A DNA stretch of 64,000 nucleotides from Sparassis latifolia (Eukaryota > Basidiomycota > Agaricomycetes > Polyporales > Sparassidaceae): positions 1,674,001 through 1,738,000 of the forward strand of contig CM031556.1 of assembly GCA_018466975.1 (NCBI GenBank). Direction: 5' to 3'. The number at the start of each line of letters is the position of its first letter. The stretch's first letter is position 1. The notes beneath the pieces are model-generated. The model worked only from the letters and a program-made list of their open reading frames with translations, did no database searches and had not been told where the DNA came from. Position numbers and translations under genes: made by a program. Below, piece by piece: positions 61,071-64,000 of this stretch.

Positions 61071-63015
61071 TCAAGCGATGTATGTGCTGGCAGCTACGTT
61101 ACCGCCGCGGCCGGTCCAGTTGATGTCTACCCAGCGTTAGTAGAAGTCTGTTGCAGAAGGTAACGGATACACACGGATGTCCTCGCCGGCCTTGAGCTTC
61201 GCGTTCTCCTTGCCGGGCATTACTCGGAAGGTGTGCGCACCGAAGTAGTCACGCTATCGAGATTGATCCGCAAGTCAACACCTATCACGAGATCTAGACT
61301 TTGTTTCTCGGACGCACCTGCGCCTGCAGGATGTTAGCAGGAACAACTTCGCTCCTGTAACCGTCGAAGAAGGCAAGGGCAGTGCTGAAGGCAGGCGTGG
61401 GAATACCCCAGAGGACGGCCTGGGCGATGATGCGCCGCCAGCCAGGCTGTGCTTTCTGGACGGCCTTGTTGAAGAAGTCGTCGAACAGGAGCGACTCGAG
61501 CTTGCCGCTCTTGTGGTAAGCGGAGGTGATATCACCAAGGAATACACTCTTGATGATACAACCACCACGCCACATCTGCGCAATCCCAGCATAGTTCAAG
61601 TTCCAGCCGAGCTGCATGAAGTCAGTCAACAAATGTAGGCACAGAGACACAGGTGACTGGAGCTCACCTCCTTGGCGGTCTCGCGCATGAGCATGAAGCC
61701 CTGAGTGTAAGAAATGATCTTTGAAGCATACAACGCTTGCTCGAGGTCGTCGATGAACTGTTTCTTGTCACCCTTGAAGACCTCCTTTTGAGGGCCAGCG
61801 ATGGCCTTGCTGGCACGAACACGTTCCTCCTTGATGGAGGACAAACAGCGGGCGAACACAGCCTCACCGATGAGAGTGACTACCCCAGTACGGTGTTACT
61901 TCACGCATCTGACTTAGTAAGACGTCGCTGCGTACCGGGCATGCCGGCATCAAGGGCAGCAATGGCCGTCCACTTGCCAGTCCCCTTCTGACCAGCCTTG
62001 TCGAGAATCTTAGTGACAAGGGGTTCACCATCGTCATCCTTGAACTTGAGGATGTTCGCGGTGATGTCGATCAAGAACGAGTCGAGGACACCCTTGTTCC
62101 ATGCCAAGAAGATGTCGGCGATCTCGTCTTCGGATAAACCAAGACCGCGCTTCAAGATATCATAGGCTTCAGCAATCAATTGCATGTCACCGTACTCGAT
62201 GCCTGGCATGTACGTGTGAGTTTCTAGAAGGATGCGGATATCGTGAGAATGCCGCTTCTCACCGTTGTGAACCATCTTAACATAGTGTCCGGCACCAGTC
62301 TCACCGACCCAATCGCAGCAAGGTTCGCCGTTGACCTGAGCAGCAGTTGCCTGGAAAATCTCCTTGATAGCGGGCCAGGCAGCAGGAGAACCACCTGGCA
62401 TAAGTGAGGGGCCATAACGAGCACCCTCCTCGCCACCGGAGACACCGGAACCAACGAACAAGAGGCCCTTGGCCTCAAGCTCTTTGGTGCGGCGGATGGA
62501 GTCGGGGTAGTGGGAGTTACCACCGTCGATAATGATATCACCCTTCTCGAGATACGGCTCGAGCTGCTGGATGAATGCATCAACGGCAGGACCAGCCTTC
62601 ACGAGAAGTATGATCTTGCGAGGCTTCTTGAGCTTAGATACAAGCTCCTCGATGGAGTGCGCTCCTTGAATTTTCGTCCCTGTTTTATACAATTCAGATA
62701 GTCTTAGTTGACAGATATCAAGCATCGACGTGGCGGGAAAGTAACAGACCCTTAGCTTCGTTAGCAAGGAAGTGGTCGACTTTGCTAACGGTACGGTTGT
62801 ATGCGACGACGGTGAAGCCTTTATCATTCATGTTCAAAATCAAGTTTTGACCCTGCATTTCACGTTTATGATTAAACCGCTAGGATAGCGCAAGCACTCG
62901 ACGACCAACCATGACAGCCAAGCCAATAAGGCCGATATCACCGCTGCAAGAGAGATGAACACGTTAAGGATGACTTGGAGAGAGGGATACACGACACATA
63001 CATGGGCGCAGACAT
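61071..63015 (-). CDS. GND1: 6-phosphogluconate dehydrogenase, decarboxylating
   Basis: Converts 6-phosphogluconate and NADP+ to ribulose 5-phosphate, CO2 and NADPH in the pentose phosphate pathway. The first exon encodes MSAP and splices (AT|gtatgt...cttgcag|C) to [20 protein letters not shown], the Rossmann GxGxxG-type start. Catalytic motifs are [40 protein letters not shown] (split by an intron) and [12 protein letters not shown]. The C-terminal tail after the last intron, which has a perfect TACTAAC branch site, reads [18 protein letters not shown]. The length matches the family at about 490 residues. It is divergent from the aminotransferase gene. Confidence 0.96.
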
Positions 63016-63696
63016 CGCGGGAAGGATAGAACGGAGACGGTCGAGTATGGTCGTGGTAGGAGGCAAGGATGGCAATGATCCCCAGCAGGAGGCGATGTCG
63101 ATGAGATATAGGAGGGTGCGAGCTGACGTCGATATTTGTCACAGTTCCAACTGGGCAGGTGTGATCGTGGGAGGATCAGCGATAACTCGCCACCGTGCCC
63201 CAGCTCACTCAGCGACAGTAAAATTCGTCCGTGCACTCTCACATACGGGCAACGTTTCTCACATCTTCTATCCTCTTGCTGACATCTCCACCATGGTAGA
63301 TTGGGTGAGCACCGGAGTCGGCATATGGCGTGTCGTCGATTCCCGAGTCGCCGTCACGGCGCAGCGTAACAGCGTACGTGACTGTGACGAGCGCGTTGTC
63401 AGCCCGCACGTGATCGGAATGGGGTTTTTAGACGCGACGTTCTGGCCCGTCTGGGCAATCTTTGCATCGGCCCTGAAGCCGCGGCGCTCACGGCGGGCGG
63501 GCCTGAAGACCACGGGGCGGGGAGGAAAATGTACGGCCCCGCCCGGATGTGATTGGCTTCCGCGGGTGGCGCGTCGGTCACCGACGGCCTATCCGGCGAT
63601 GCGCCGGCGGCCAGGACTGACTCGGTCTCGACTATAAAAAATCAATTCCCACTAGAATTTGACCTCGCAAGGCTCGCATCAGGTTCTCTGTTACCC
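63016..63696. other. divergent promoter region of GND1 and the aminotransferase gene
   Basis: A 681-bp region, GC-rich at its right half, holding both promoters. Open frames here are not supported. Confidence 0.5.
63633..63639 (+). promoter_or_regulatory. TATA box of the aminotransferase gene
   Basis: TATAAAA in the context CGACTATAAAAAATC, 58 bp upstream of the start codon at 63697, placed as expected for a fungal core promoter with a short 5' leader. Confidence 0.6.
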
Positions 63697-64000
63697 ATGC
63701 TGCGATCTCTCCGTCCTTCTTCTCCACGCTGTTCGACCGATCTTCTGCGGCGACCTGACCGTGTCATCCCTCGCCTCGCACCCGTACGATATGGATCCAC
63801 TACGCCCACACCAGACCCTGCCACTTTGCCTGATATAGAGGTATTTTGACTTCGCTGTCGTACATGCGTCTGTCAAATTGACTCGCACGCTCTTCGATGA
63901 CGATAGCCTGCGCGCCTGGAAATCGAGCGCACGGGCGAGCCCAAGAAGCGTCCTGAACCTTCCGAAATCGTTTTCGGACATAACTTCGTGAGATGCTTCT
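63697..64000 (+). CDS. branched-chain amino acid aminotransferase, 5' part (runs off window)
   Basis: Transfers the amino group between leucine, isoleucine or valine and 2-oxoglutarate; the mitochondrial form acts in biosynthesis. The start MLRSLRPSSPRCSTDLLRRP is Arg/Ser-rich without acids, a mitochondrial presequence. An intron (GAG|gtattt...gatag) leads to PARLEIERTGEPKKRPEPSE and IVFGHNF, the conserved beginning of fungal Bat1/Bat2 (compare KPKPPNEELVFGKTF). A GTGAGA donor follows at the very end of the window, so the PLP-binding lysine and the rest lie outside. The call rests on this short conserved stretch. Confidence 0.72.

Noticed and set aside
62975..63637. 220-codon + strand frame between GND1 and the aminotransferase
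   Set aside because: It starts antisense to the first GND1 exon and covers the promoter and TATA box of the next gene; no domain.

Overview
This window looks like nuclear DNA from a filamentous basidiomycete, most likely an Agaricomycete. The evidence is the gene architecture. There are about two dozen closely packed genes, most cut by many introns of about 45-65 nt with GT-AG ends, and their encoded proteins are fungal: Msh1, Tim8, Cdc11 septin, Ypt7, Atg16, an Ies1-like INO80 subunit and a CST26-like acyltransferase. Homology calls come from motif recognition by eye. No search was run, and exon borders were worked out by hand-splicing.

Left third (1-19.2 kb): glucose-6-phosphate 1-epimerase and an atypical transaldolase (convergent); a hAT-like MITE; a large O-GlcNAc-transferase (GT41) gene with two 9-nt microexons; a small AGTRAP-like membrane protein; Tim8; a lysophospholipid acyltransferase; a nested MITE insertion; an amino acid transporter; an F-box-like protein; and a perfect 254-bp tandem duplication.

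Middle (19.5-40.4 kb): a 1038-residue alpha/beta-hydrolase, a Ser/Thr-rich single-pass membrane protein, an AT-rich gene-poor repeat island (about 25.6-27.5 kb), an Ies1-like INO80 subunit, a MIT-domain protein, a small uncharacterised gene partly antisense to septin CDC11, and mitochondrial mismatch repair protein Msh1.

Right third (40.5-64 kb): an aconitase-family enzyme, a PH-ORD oxysterol-binding-related protein with an altered signature, Ypt7 and Atg16 sharing a 201-bp divergent promoter, a cluster of three secreted proteins with related signal peptides, a TIA-1/Pub1-type RNA-binding protein, prohibitin 1, an ASNSD1-type asparagine-synthetase-like protein, 6-phosphogluconate dehydrogenase, and the first exons of a branched-chain aminotransferase.

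Most of the window is ordinary housekeeping sequence. Functional links between genes are few: three enzymes of glucose-6-phosphate/pentose phosphate metabolism, several mitochondrial proteins, and the Ypt7/Atg16 pair in vacuole fusion and autophagy. I see no rRNA, tRNA, CRISPR, virus or toxin gene. The least explained items are the secreted-protein cluster (50.1-54.0 kb), the hAT-like MITE family, and the odd exon structure of the GT41 gene.
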